Source of the DNA: Gadus chalcogrammus
Lineage: Eukaryota > Chordata > Actinopteri > Gadiformes > Gadidae
Length of the DNA: 64,000 nt
Assembly: GCF_026213295.1 (NCBI RefSeq)
Contig: NC_079416.1
Coordinates: 1,508,083-1,572,082 of the forward strand
Direction of reading: 5' to 3'
Every line of letters starts with the position of its first letter. Positions within the stretch are counted from its first letter, which is position 1. Below are positions 45,660-55,447 of this stretch, in pieces. A program made the translations under genes and the position numbers. The notes beneath the pieces were generated by a model that saw only the letters and a program-made list of their open reading frames with translations, made no database searches and was not told the origin of the DNA.

Positions 45660-46743
45660 CGCCATCGTTTCCACATACGTATGTTTTTCGTGTCCGTGCT
45701 TCCGTAAATTTACGGAAGGAGTCGCTAGTGTTTACGTACGGGCATGAATTTATTTACGGACAAAAGATGTTAGGAGAAATCAGCGGATTGCTTACTCCGG
45801 GTAGGAAATGAGTGCCCAAATGAAGGAGTTCAAGACCTCGGGGTCTTGTTCGCGAGTGAGGGTACTATGGAGCGTGAGAGTGGCCGGAGAATCGGAAGCA
45901 GCGGGGGCGGTAATTGCGTTCGCTTTACCGCACCGTTGTGACGAAAAGAGAGCTGAGCCGCAAGGCAAAGCCTCTCGATCTACCGGTCGATCTTAGTTCC
46001 TATCCTCACCTATGGTCATGAGTCGGGGTGGTCCCTAGAATAAGGTATTAAAAATTTCAGGGCGGTAGGACCTTCCTATACGGTGTACATTTGTGGGCTA
46101 AAGGTGTGTAGGACACAGCTGGCCTGTGGCCCATCGTTTTTGAAGTCGGGGGTCAAAAGGTCAAAAGGAGCCGGCACCACGCCGCTTATGAGATAACAAA
46201 AGTTAATGTGTGTTTCTCTCATAACTTTTTGTCACTATTAAAGAGAGGCGAGATCGCGGGTACAAGCGGCCGAGATGAGTTTTCCTCAGAAGGGTGGCTG
46301 GCGTCTCCCTAACTCGGATTAGAGCCGCTGCTCCTTTACTTAGAAAGGAGTCAGCTGGGTGGTTCGGGTATCTGGTAAGGATGCCCACTGGGCGCCTTCC
46401 TTGGGAGGTGTTTCAGGCACGTCCAGTGGGGAGGAGACATCGGGGAAGACCCAGGACTAGTTGGAGCGATTATATCTCAACACTGGCCTGGGCACGCCTC
46501 GGGATCCCCCCTGTCAGAGTTGGTCAATGTGGCCCGGGAAAGGGAAGTCTGGGGCCCCCTGCATGCGCTGCTCCCCCCGCGACCCGACCCCCGGGTAAGC
46601 GGATAGGAGACCGGTACTTTGGAACATGAGGATCGACATATACAGAGATAAAAACAAAACCACAGGCTGGGTAAGAGATCGCTGAGGAGTTTGGGCCTGC
46701 AATGTACTTAGCCGTAGAATGTACGATGGTGGAAACGCGGCTT
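45660..46743. mobile_element. CGCCTCGTTTCC TIR insert carrying a LINE piece (left copy)
   Basis: Ends resemble CGCCTCGTTTCCACATACGT but are mutated here (cgccatcgtttcc at the left). TTA at 45657-45659 and 46744-46746. The uninterrupted version of the target is at about 3090-3115 (gtacatttactgtactgttg). Confidence 0.72.
45808..46620 (+). pseudogene. LINE RT C-terminus inside the TIR insert (left copy, frameshifted)
   Basis: Same content as 47620-48400, but frames break early: 'MSAQMKEFK' shifts near 45838, and 'MPTGRLPWEVFQARPVGRRH' shifts near 46510. Confidence 0.7.
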
Positions 46744-47096
46744 TTACTGTACTGTTGGGAGGTCACGCCCCTTTGCCGACCTTTTCGAGATGCTAGGGAG
46801 CAAAAAATGTTTACACACATTTCCCGGGGCCCCGGACGAAATATCCGAGATTGGGCGTTCTAAAGCCCTTCAAGAGAAAAAAATTTTCCCAAATGGAGTG
46901 TCATTTGGGATAAAGCCCCTCAGAAGTGGAGCTGCAAGGACATAATGGTTCAGAATGTGGTGGAAAAAACAGTTTTTGAGATAGGAAGGTTCTACACGCC
47001 TGAATTTTAATACCTTATTTGGGCCTAACTGGGACCTCGCACCCGAAACTTGGCCCGGTCGGACCCCGAGGGCAGAAGGGGGGGCCCTTCCTGCCC

Positions 47097-47120
47097 TCGG
47101 GGGTCTGACGGCCAAGTCTC
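47097..47120. other. palindrome centre, 24-nt spacer within a hairpin-prone repeat
   Basis: The left arm ends in 'ggcccttcctgccc' and the right arm begins 'gggcaggaaggagcc'. The spacer itself contains 'ggtctgacggccaagt', a decayed inverse of the 'acttggcccggtcggacc' words on both sides. The same words occur as direct repeats in the loop of the foldback at 3365-3475. Confidence 0.85.
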
Positions 47121-47475
47121 GGGCAGGAAGGAGCCCCCCCTTCTGCCCCGGGTCCGACCGGGCCAAGTTTCGGTTGCGGAGGTCCAGTTAGGCCCTAGGA
47201 ATAAAGGCTATTAAAATTTCAGGGCGGTAGAACCTTCCTATCTCAAAAACTGTTTTTCCACCACATTCTGAACCATTAGGTCTTGCAGGCTCCACTTCTG
47301 AGGGGCTTTATCCAAATGACACTCCATTTGGGAAAACTTTTTTTCTCTAAGGGCTAGAACTCCAAATCTCGGATATGTCGTACACGGGGCCCCGGGAAAT
47401 GTGTGTAAACATTTTTGCATCCCTAGCTATCTCGAAAAGGTCGGCAAAGGGGCGTGACCTCCAACAGTACAGTAA

Positions 47476-48548
47476 CGCCTCGTTTCCACATACGTACATT
47501 CTACGGCTAAGTACCTTGCAGGCCAAACTCCTCAGCGATCTCTTACCAAGCCTGTTGGTTTTGTTTTTATCTCTGTATATGTCGATCCTCATGTTCCAAA
47601 GTACCGGTCTCCTATCCGCTTACCCGGGGTCGGGTCGCGGGGGGAGCAGCGCATGCAGGGGGCCCCAGACTTCCCTTTCCCGGGCCACATTGACCAACTC
47701 TGACAGGGGGATCCCGAGGCGTGCCCAGGCCAGTGTTGAGATATAATCTCTCCAACTAGTCCTGGGTCTTCCCCGAGGTCTCCTCCCCACTGGACGTGCC
47801 TGAAACACCTCCCAAGGAAGGCGCCCAGTGGGCATCCTTACCAGATACCCGAACCACCTCAGCTGACTCCTTTCTAAGTAAAGGAGCAGCGGCTCTAATC
47901 CGAGTTAGGGAGACGCCAGCCACCCTTCTGAGAAAACTCATCTCGGCCGCTTGTACCCGCGATCTCGGCCTCTCTTTAATAGTGACAAAAAGTTATGAGA
48001 GAAACACACATTAACTTTTTGTTATCTCATAAGCGGCGTGGTGCCGGCTCCTTTTGACCTTTTGACCCCCGACTTCAAAAACGTGGCCACAGGCCAGCTG
48101 TGTCTACACACCTTTAGCCACAAATGTACACCTATAGGAAGGTCCTACCGCCCTGAAATTTTAATACCTTATTCTAGGGACCCCCGACTCATGACCATAG
48201 GTGAGGATAGGAACGAAGATCGACCGGTAGATCGAGAGCTTTGCCTTGCGGCTCAGCTCTCTTTTCGTCACAACGGTGCGGTAAAGCGAACGCAATACCG
48301 CCCCCGCTGCTCCGATTCTCCGGCCACTCTCACGCTCCATAGTACCCTCACTCGCGAACAAGACCCCGAGGTACTTGAACTCCTTCATTTGGGCACTCAT
48401 TTCCTACCCGGAGTAAGCAATCCGCTGATTTCTCCTAACATCTTTTGTCCGTAAATAAATTCATGCCCGTACGTAAAACACTAGCGACTCCTTCCGTAAA
48501 TTTACGGAAGCACGGACACGAAAAACATACGTATGTGGAAACGAGGCG
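47476..48548. mobile_element. CGCCTCGTTTCC TIR insert carrying a LINE piece (right copy)
   Basis: 1073 bp with ends CGCCTCGTTTCCACATACGT and its inverse, flanked by TAA (47473-47475 and 48549-48551). Comparison with the empty site near 3105 shows exactly one TAA gained, so this is a genuine 3-bp target duplication of PIF/Harbinger type. Confidence 0.85.
47620..48400 (-). pseudogene. LINE RT C-terminus inside the TIR insert (right copy)
   Basis: One frame (48400 to 48161) reads 'MKEFKYLGVLFASEGTMERE', 'RRIGAAGAVLRSLYRTVVTK' and 'AKLSIYRSIFVPILTYGHES'. After a rearranged stretch containing core-repeat sequence, another (47941 to 47620) reads 'MSFLRRVAGVSLTRIRAAAP', 'MPTGRLPWEVFQARPVGRRP' and 'LVNVAREREVWGPLHALLPP'. 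These are consecutive parts of the C-terminal region of a common fish LINE. The two parts are separated by a segment of the core repeat, so the insert has itself been rearranged. Confidence 0.75.
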
Positions 48549-51220
48549 TAAATGTACATAAGACAGAGGTTAGTTTCTAGTCCCCATTTTTTGTGGGATG
48601 GAGGTGTACATTTGTGGCTAAAGGTGTGTAGACACAGCTGGCCTGTGGCCACGTTTTTGAAGTCGGGGGTCAAAAGGTCAAAAGGAGCCAGCACCACGCC
48701 GCTTATGAGATAACAAAAAGTTAATGTGTGTTTCTCTCATAACTTTTTGTCACTATTAAAGAGAGGCCTGATTCTAAGATATGCATGTTGGATGGCTAGG
48801 GTGTTGGTCTGGGAAGAACTTCAGGCCAAAATCTTGCAAGCGAGCCGCTGGGTGCAGGTGCAATGAGATGGAGCACTTGCTGAGCCTGGACTTTCATAAT
48901 CTTCGCTCTGTGAATGTAAAGGATGTTAAGCTGAGTCCAATGAGATCAAGCTCGGCCTCTTGCTACCCCGAGATCATGTCCTAGACCTAGGTGTACCATG
49001 TAAAATCCATGTTACCATTAGCTAGAGTGTCGTTCTTGGTGTCATTGGACTCAGCTCAACGTGTAGATGCTAAATAACATGTCATTTGTGACAAATCTTT
49101 ATCGGGAAGCAAATCAATAGCTGCTCAGTATTGATTAAGGCTTCAAATTTCGACAGCTAATTACTACCATTAAACATGTTCGAATATGCTCATGTGTGGC
49201 ACCGTTGCAATCTCCTGGAAGCGTAGATGTTGAAGGACACCTTGTTCGTCCTCTTACGCCACCGGGAAGATATTTACATGCTTCTGATTGACTAATGAAT
49301 TGATTCAGCTATTCCCCCAGAAGTCTGGGGTCAAAAGGTCAAAAGGAGACGGCACCACGCCGGGGTGGATCCAGATCTCGGGCAACAGCGCAGGGTTGCC
49401 AGGTCCTGCAAAAAACGTGCCCCCCACATACCGTTCAAAATCCACCCAAAATGTCCTAGAAGCATCCCAAATAAAAAATCATATTATTGGCCATTTTGGC
49501 CAACGTTTTGAAAGTAATGATATTTAAGGGAATATTTTTTTGTTGTTGTTTTAGCAGCGAAATGCACCGTGTGCGTGTGTGCGTGTGTGCGTGTGTGTCT
49601 GTGTGTGTGTGTGTGTGTGTGTCTGTGCGTGCGTGTGTGTGCTTGTGTGTGCTTGTGTGTGTGTGTCTGTGCGTGTGCGTGCGTGTGTGTGTGTGTATAA
49701 CACGCTATTTTATGTTGAAATGCGACGTAATCCAGTGTTCACGAAAAGTACACTGTCAACGTATGCTTTTGGCGACTGGGTTGGCTCTCAGATATACGTG
49801 TTTCTAACAAGATGATATCATTAAAAGTTACATAAAGTAACAGTTTAATAACACAAACGCAGGAAGCACGTGAGCTGCTAGTTTAGCGAAAGCAACCTGA
49901 CGTCGTTGAAACATGCGAGCGAGCCGATCAAATCCTAATAACTATAAAACTAAAGATCAGACACAATCACTGACTGAAGATTATGCAAGTAAAAAGTATA
50001 TTTCTCGCTAGAAATGTTATTAGAAACACGTTTAACGGTGAATCGGTCCTAAAATATTGCATTTCCCATTCAGATAATAAAGATTAATAAAGATCATACA
50101 CATTCACTGACTGAAGATTATGTAAGGAAAATGTACATTTCTCGCTAGAAAAGTCATTAGAAACGCGTTTAACGGTGTATCTGTCCTAAAATATTGCATT
50201 TCCCATTCAGATAATAAAGATTAATAAAGATCATACACATTCACTGACTGAAGATTATGTAAGGAAAATGTACATTTCTCGCTAGAAATGTCATTAGAAA
50301 CGCGTTTAATGGTGTATCTGTCCTAAAATATTGCATTTCCCATTCAGTTAATAAAGATTAATATAAGCTACGCCGTGTTCCGGAGCCGCGGGGGATTCTG
50401 GGAATTGGGGTTCTCAGTTGACAAATGGGGCTTTTGTTAACTTGTTTTGTTGTTAGGATTAAGTGGGGTTAATGGGTTCGGGATTTTATGTGGTTGTGTG
50501 TTGTTCTATTAACATTGTTCGTGTGTTCATTATTGTCGACACCGTCACCGAGAGTGACGTGACCATCGTTTCGTGCAGCTGTTCCGTGTTGAAGTCTCGT
50601 TCAATAAAAACCAACTCTCGTTGTCGAGCGTTCAATAAAAACCAACTCTCGTTGTCGAGCGTGCCCCCCCCCTACAAACGTGTCTCCCCCCCCCTCAACA
50701 AACGTGTCCCCCCCCCCCCCCCCCTTCAACTAACATGTCCCCCCCCCCCCCCCCCTTCATGGGTCTGATTCGCCGATTTCCCATGCTGATATCCCCGAAG
50801 ATTCTCGGGCATCTTAGACAATTTGGCTATAGATTGTCTCATTACACGCTAAATAATATAATTATAGCCTTGTAGTGACCGTAACATAATTCACCTACAG
50901 TATTTCGTTATGTGTTGTTCTTTCAATTGTGTTGTTGTTTACTGCATGTCATTTACGTTCTTGTGGGTTCAGGGATCGCGGTCCCTAAGGATTACGTGCG
51001 TCTCATGACGTCACAGACCATGCTGGATTTGTTTACCTTCAGCACGCTTTGTTTTCCGGTTTTCTTTTTTACAAAATAAACGAGTCACACGGCTGCGTGC
51101 TCAACGTGCGAAGTTGTGTTCTTAACTTATTGCAATTTCCACAGCCTAATTATATATATAGGTTTTGGCATAAACATAACTAGGGTGCACTGTACTATCT
51201 GCGCACACCCTTTCTGAAGC

Positions 51221-51252
<32 letters not shown>

Positions 51253-51453
51253 GTCCCTCCCGCTCTCTCTTTCTCTCTCTCTCGTACCGTTTTGTGGAGC
51301 ACGTTAATTGTCTTAGAACACTCCCATTCAGAATGCATTGGTTTACATTTCGTTTTGTGCAACACGCAAAAAGTCGGACTATCGTGTTGGGAACACGCTT
51401 CAATAGATTAACGTTTGTGCGCAGGAACACGCAATTGCGTGATACCGGGTTGG

Positions 51454-52380
51454 CTCAACACAGAAATACCAAAGTAGAAAACAGACGCAAGAATGAAAAG
51501 ATTGAACAACGTAAGACTCACTCCCACTGTTTTCTGGCGATCATTTTCGATTTTAGGAACTCATTGTCCCTGGTCGCCCTGAAATGAAAGAGCCGTCTGG
51601 TCTCCTGTGGTGTCCCTGAGGTAAAAGTTGAAAGGAAATCTTCAGTTTGACAGGCGAGTGACTTAGCCTAGGTGGCAGGTTTACCGATATCAAAGCAGTG
51701 CGCCGGTAATCAACCAAGTAATAGTAGTAGTAAGCAAATCCATTGCACACAAATTTGACTTGAAACCTTAACATGTCATGTCAAGGGTTATCGGATATCT
51801 ATCTCAACAAATGGCGATAGCGGAACACATTAGCATCGGCAGTGATTCAAAACAAACTTGACTAGTGAATCAAAACAAACTTGACTAGTGATTCAAAACT
51901 AACTTCACAACCGCTCGAAAATAGTATTATTACACCATTCTGCCGTAATTAAAGTGCAGAAAATACTTACATTTGTGCGTGTCCTTCGCTTGAGCCATCG
52001 CTGCTGTTTGTTTATTTGGCGATTTCGGTTGGCCACTAGAGAGCGCCAAAATCTTGTATGTATAGTTCAACGGTTATTTACCGTTATGTCATGTTTTATA
52101 TCGAGCTCAGAGATCGCATTGTCCGTGTATGACTTCGAGCTGAATATACAGTCAACTTTACATCATGAGTCCGAATGATAACAACTAGTAAAAATGCATT
52201 TTCGGCCGGATTTTCCTGAAGCCCTCCCTTTGAAGTGTGGTCCTTGGATAGCTTCGTTTCAAGCTACGTTTTCGCTTCGTTTCAAGGGCTACGTAGCCTT
52301 TTGTCTTCGCCCTACCCCTTAACCAAAATGAGAATTGGGACACCCTTACCCCTTCAAACCAAGGGGGAGGGGTAAGGGGT
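51454..52380 (-). mobile_element. truncated Harbinger 5' part (right arm)
   Basis: Mirror copy with cleaner exon 1 and exon 2 of the Myb-like gene. Compared with 4190-5128, this arm agrees at several sites where the left arm has extra bases (for example 'gcgtctgttttctactttgg'). Confidence 0.8.
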
Positions 52381-52381
52381 T

Positions 52382-52565
52382 TCACCTTTGAAGGAACTCC
52401 AGAGTTGAAGCCAGCTCAGATGGATAATGGATGTTGTAGCTCCAAATGTAGTAGCTCCCGAACATGAGGCACAATGCAGAAATGAAGGAGGAGATGTTTG
52501 TGTTGACAAGGTTCCGATCCAGACTCAGCATGTACCTTGTTGAGGAATAGCAGGACTGTCCTATG
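52382..52565 (-). pseudogene. SAMD3-like C-terminal exon fragment (right arm)
   Basis: After a 'ttcatag' acceptor-like site the frame reads 'LSLDRNLVNTNISSFISALC', 'LMFGSYYIW' and 'NIHYPSELASTLEFLQR'. I recall this ending from SAMD3-like proteins of fish TE loci, the part missing from the gene at 17483-20496. It lies downstream of the C2H2 piece with nothing between, consistent with a large internal deletion. The identification rests on memory of the family. Confidence 0.5.
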
Positions 52566-53558
52566 AACAAATTATTAAACAGGTTTTATTAACAAGCACT
52601 GCACTCACATCAGGGGAGCATGCTTTATGCTTCCTACACATGTGAGAAGTAAATGATGACTTTTTTGTAAACATGTGCTTACAACCACTTACTGGACATG
52701 ACACAGACCTGCCCTCTCCAATATGATCATTTAAGTGAGACACTAGCTCTTTCACTGTGTGAAAATGGCCGGCACATAATGAAACTGCGCATTTTAAATC
52801 TGCAACAACAGCTCTAGGAGTGGCTTGCGGTTCAGGTGCATTGTGCACGCGATAAAAATGCCCCTTGAAAGCTGCATAAGTGGTAAATGTTTGACTACAG
52901 TTGGCGCTGTCATGCCAAATTTATACCGGCTGCCAAATTTGTACCGGGCGCGTCATCCATACGTAATCCATTCCAAACCTGCCTGGCAACAGATGATCGC
53001 GTCGTCCGTTGCCTGGCAACGGACAATCGCGTCGAACGACGTGAAAGGTTCACGGACATTCGCAAACCTTCTATCTAGCGATCCGTTATCTGTATTGTGC
53101 TATTTCGTCCTTGACCTGCTTTAAACACTCAGTTTACTTGCTAAATTTGATTAAACAATTAAATACAATACCAATATAAAGTGTTATCTAGCGATCCGTT
53201 TTCTGTATTATGTTATTTCGTCTTTGGCAACATCAGCGCAAATGTTTTTTGAAACCCGCTTTAAACACTCAGTTTACTAGCTAAATTTGATTAAACAATT
53301 AAATACAATACAAATATAAAGTAAAAACAAGTGTTTTTACTTTATATTTGGACGACGCGATCATCTGTTGCCAGGCAGGTTTGGAATGGATACGTATGGA
53401 TGACGCGCCCGGTACAAATTTGGCAGCCGGTACAAATTTGGCATGACAGCGCCAACACATTTGAAAAGACAACGAGGCTCATTCCTATGCACTCTGCAAT
53501 GTAGTACATAGCCTCTTAATGTAACCAATATCTTTCTACAAAAGACGCAGGTGATCAT
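52561..53558 (-). pseudogene. C2H2 N-terminus of an EnSpm-like gene (right arm)
   Basis: ATG at 53558. The first finger is 'CVFCRKILVTLRGYVLHCRVH' split as C-x2-C-x12-H-x3-H, followed by 'CLFKCVGA'. A TIR element (52908-53448) interrupts it. The frame then resumes with 'YAAFKGHFYRVHNAPEPQAT', 'CAVSLCAGHFHTVKELVSHL' and a finger 'CPVSGCKHMFTKKSSFTSH'. Removing the element with one GCGC keeps the codons in frame. This is the finger-rich start typical of the EnSpm-like family whose catalytic part is seen at 14986-17405. Here the catalytic part is missing. Confidence 0.75.
52908..53448. mobile_element. TGTCATGCC TIR element with GCGC target (right arm)
   Basis: Mirror copy, 541 bp, GCGC at 52904-52907 and 53449-53452. 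It inserted into the codons for 'CVGAN' of the C2H2 gene. Taking it out with one GCGC restores the frame, which proves the borders. Confidence 0.85.
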
Positions 53559-53857
53559 TTTTATAGAGTTATCAATCTATTGGTCTTTAGCCTGCTACAT
53601 ATCAACTGTTGCTAGCGCCTGCTAAATATCAACTGGTGCTAGCTTACACCATGTGCTTTCAGCAAAAAGTAGGAAAAGTAGCCGACATTTTAAGCTTACC
53701 TTGCAAACTTTTTTGCAATAGCACCGGATCGATTGAATAGCCACGGATCTTCCAATCGTGGATTTGTCCAAAAGAAGTTGAATGAAAGTAGTACAAAGTA
53801 GTCCGGTAGTCCGAAGATTTCTGATGTGTTCGCCACTCTGCAGACGCGGCGGCGCTA

Positions 53858-54814
53858 CACTGGAAAAAGGGTTTTAAGCCGTACTTCATCTGATTATTAT
53901 TTTGTAATTCAATTCAAATAAACATTTTATTTTTTATTTTTAAAATAACTTTTTTTTATTTCAAAATACTGTGAAATATAGATATTTTTAATTAGGAGCT
54001 CAATTAAGAAATATCCATTTTGACAAATGTAAAATTTTAAGGTTGTGTATTCAACTGATTAATAATTTTGTCATTCAATCCAAATATTTTTTTTTTGTTT
54101 TCTTCCTATAACACTGTTATATTTGATAAGGAGCTCAATTTAGAAATATTTGTTCAGACAAATGTACAATTTCAAGGTTACGTACAAGCCTGCGCATGCG
54201 CATTAAATACAAAGACACTTACGACTACTGGACCAAACTGCAGTGTTGCCAACTTAGCGATTTTGTCGCTATATTTAGCTACTTTTCAGACCCCTTTGGC
54301 GACTTTTTTTCATAACAGCGACAAGCGACAAATCTACAACCCGCTCTATCACCTGAGCTACTGCCGCCACACAATATACAATATATATTAACAATCTAAA
54401 TGGCAGAGTTAGACCTACTCCAGACCTCCCTCCAGACACAGACAGACTGTCCTAGCTCACAGAACCAGTGAGTCATCGTCACTCTGGTCAAGGCTGGTGC
54501 TTTCACCTCAAAAAGTCGCCAAAAGTCACCAATAGCAGCTGAAAAAGAAGCTAGAATCTGTTTTAGGAAGAAAACAAAAAAAAATGATTTGGATTGAATG
54601 ACAAAATTATTAATCAGTTGAATACACAACCTTAAAATTTTACATTTGTCAAAATGGATATTTCTTAATTGAGCTCCTAATTAAAAATATCTATATTTCA
54701 CAGTATTTTGAAATAAAAAAAAGTTATTTTAAAAATAAAACAAAAAATGTTTATTTGAATTTAATTACAAAATAATAATCAGATGAAGTACGGCTTAAAA
54801 CCCTTTTTCCAGTG
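53858..54814. mobile_element. TA-flanked element with ~260-bp inverted arms (right arm)
   Basis: Mirror copy, 957 bp, flanked by TA at 53856-53857 and 54815-54816. It separates the C2H2 gene's upstream exon-like sequence from the LINE C-terminal fragment. Confidence 0.72.
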
Positions 54815-54819
54815 TAGGC

Positions 54820-55065
54820 ACAGCTCAGAAGATCACAGGCTGCCCACTGCCCTCCTTGGAAGAGCTGGCCAGCTCCCGCTGCCGAAACAGGACCAGATCC
54901 ATTCTAAAAGACGCTACGCACCCTGCTCACCACCTGTTCGATCTGCTTCCCTCTGGCAGGCGATACAGTTCAATGAAATCACGCACCACCAGACTAACCA
55001 ACAGCTTCTTCCCCTGGGCCATACGTACGCTAAACAAAAAATAACCCCTGTGCAATACATAGACA
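54820..55065 (+). pseudogene. LINE C-terminal fragment (right arm)
   Basis: The frame reads 'LEELASSRCRNRTRSILKDA', 'THPAHHLFDLLPSGRRYSSM' and 'SRTTRLTNSFFPWAIRTLNK', the conserved end of L2-type LINE ORF2 proteins in fish. The catalytic domain is absent, and the fragment abuts the TA-flanked element. Confidence 0.7.
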
Positions 55066-55447
55066 ACCACATGAACAATCACCACTACCTTTGGACATTC
55101 CTCATTATGCTTACCTTCCTGGACCTGCTGCTATTTAGATATATGTGGGCAGAAGGGGTTGTTGTCTGGGAGGGAGGGGAGGGTGTAGGATGCTTAAATG
55201 TATCTTAAGGCCCAATCTCATTCCTTTGCTACATAGAAAATCTCAACCCTAACCCTCACTGTTGCGCGTTCACGCGCCGTGGAGTCATGTCCCATTACCA
55301 CATTTGAGGTAGATGAGGGGTAAGGGGGAGGGCTAACATCCCCTCAAAATTGAGATTTTCCATGGGCACCCTCAAAGCGCTTCAGTTCTGACTTGCTCCC
55401 ACAATACCTTGCGAGAAAACTGAAAATCAAGAAATATCCTAGACAAG

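Larger units (their letters stand above)
30017..47096. repeat. left arm of giant palindrome
   Basis: The arm is collinear and inverted relative to 47121-64000. Mirror sums (left position plus right position) are 94017 at the outer end, 94015 near 33.06 kb, about 94078 at 34.8 kb, 94145 at 36.48 kb, 94120 at 38.12 kb, about 94150 at 40.7 kb and 94217 at the centre. The arms are therefore continuous with small length differences. This arm is 17080 bp, about 200 bp longer than the right one. Between about 33.3 and 36.5 kb and in the core most differences are extra single bases in this arm. Outside 33 kb the arms are nearly identical. Confidence 0.95.
44800..47096. repeat. palindrome core unit, left copy
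   Basis: Contains the same segments as 1745-3480 in a different order: 'gaatagctgaatcaattcat' (44895), 'cttgcaagattttggcctg' (45370), 'ctgtgtctacacaccttta' (45572) and 'aacttggcccggtcgg' (47048). It carries the LINE-bearing insert 45660-46743. Confidence 0.85.
47121..49425. repeat. palindrome core unit, right copy
   Basis: Inverse of 44800-47096 ending 'gcgcagggttgccaggtcct'. Together with the left copy it makes the innermost ~4.6 kb of the palindrome. Confidence 0.85.

Noticed and set aside
55235..55260. telomere-like aaccctaaccc
   Set aside because: Only two units, and they belong to the subterminal sequence of a Harbinger-like element.
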